Shown piece after piece: positions 63,503-64,000 of a stretch of 64,000 nucleotides of DNA. Each line of letters opens with the position of its first letter. Position 1 is the first letter of the stretch. The notes under the pieces are model-generated. The model ran no database searches. It worked only from the letters and a program-made list of their open reading frames with translations, and was not told where the DNA came from. The position numbers and the translations under genes were made by a program. Source of the DNA: Streptomyces sp. NBC_01304 (GTDB lineage Bacteria; Actinomycetota; Actinomycetes; Streptomycetales; Streptomycetaceae); NCBI RefSeq assembly GCF_035975855.1, contig NZ_CP109055.1, forward strand, positions 124,001 through 188,000. Direction: 5' to 3'.

Positions 63503-64000
63503 GGTAGTTCCTTCCTCATGGTGCAGGTGTTTGCGCTGTTCACGAGCGCGTGTGGGCCACGCGGCGACCTAATTCCAGGACTCGGCCGCAACAGATCCGG
63601 TCCGACGCCTCACTAGCCGTGTTCGTGGCACCAGCGCACCGCGCGGGCCTCGGTCTATTGCGGGAGCTCAGACAGCTCAGGCATATCGAGAGGTCACCGT
63701 GCGATGGGCTCGCCCCACCAGCACCAACGAGTGATCAAGGTGGTAGGTGTTGACGCCCGAAGGTGCCGGGCGTTGCCTCTCTAGCCAGAGGCATCAAGGC
63801 CGGGGCGTCTTCGGGCATCCGCCCGGCGCCCACGGGCGCCAACATCCACGGGACGGGGTGGTGGCGGCCACGAAGACACCGGACGGCGCCGCTCTACAGC
63901 GAAGACGTTGATCGCCTGGTTCTCAATAGACGTCCGTACGGTGCCCACGCGGCAGCCACCACCACGAGCAACAGGGCCATCCGCACGGTCTAACCAGAGG
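63503..64000. other. IS110 upstream non-coding region; no gene seen
   Basis: About 500 bases upstream of the IS110 transposase. In IS110 elements the long end before the transposase encodes the bridge RNA, so 63503-63780 is the candidate region. Several short dyads are visible, e.g. GACGCCCGAAG (near 63750) and CTTCGGGC (near 63811). No coding region is supported up to the window edge. Confidence 0.4.

Overview
The window is high-GC DNA with GTG and TTG starts, short actinomycete-type operons and protein families typical of Streptomyces (DUF6193, DUF6221, DUF4429/SHOCT, CGNR zinc finger, HxlR, LGFP-repeat secreted proteins). I read it as an accessory part of a Streptomyces-like chromosome. 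It has been heavily reworked by mobile DNA: two identical 2.9-kb ISKra4-type elements, a complete IS21 element, an IS110 transposase, a frameshifted IS200/IS605-type tnpB, and IS5 and IS630 remnants. No tRNA, rRNA or CRISPR array was seen.

Layout. 1-14.9 kb: a partial DUF6193 gene, a DUF4331 remnant, a divergent ArsR/MFS pair, a MoxR ATPase plus VWA-metallopeptidase operon, a TetR/enoyl-CoA hydratase/thioesterase operon, a VOC protein, a secreted zinc metalloprotease, the broken tnpB, and an ABM-amidohydrolase pair. 14.95-17.86 kb and 29.78-32.69 kb: the two inverted ISKra4-type copies, each carrying a transposase, a small winged-helix-like ORF and a chloramphenicol-phosphotransferase-like kinase. 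Between them lies about 12 kb with a second MoxR/VWA pair, HxlR/MFS, DUF4166 and PH/SHOCT genes. The two halves of one ABC-transporter solute-binding protein gene sit beyond the right-hand ends of the two copies, on opposite strands, with matching 9-bp target duplications. Inverting the 12-kb middle segment restores a simple IS-interrupted gene.

33.6-49.4 kb: an LGFP/DUF2599 secreted protein, a decayed dxs pseudogene, then a probable natural-product locus. The locus holds a 2519-residue polyketide synthase with the fungal highly reducing order KS-AT-DH-MT-ER-KR-ACP, an acyltransferase-fold protein whose nucleophile serine is replaced by glycine, and a polytopic membrane protein. After an IS630 remnant come a 4-hydroxybenzoate-hydroxylase-like flavoprotein and an O-methyltransferase with an unusual N-terminal extension. 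These two could act as an aromatic hydroxylation/methylation cassette, but a link to the PKS is not shown.

49.4-64 kb: small membrane, inhibitor-like and zinc-ribbon-like proteins, then an IS21 element inserted into an MFS gene (reconstructible in frame, 6-bp target duplication). CGNR, GNAT, VOC, DUF1330, TPR, ABM-like and MarR genes follow, with a strong inverted operator upstream of marR. A quinone-oxidoreductase-like gene and an IS110 transposase close the window.

The points most worth a second look are the IS-mediated inversion (or misassembly), the IS-borne kinase cargo, and the orphan fungal-like PKS with its serine-less acyltransferase partner.
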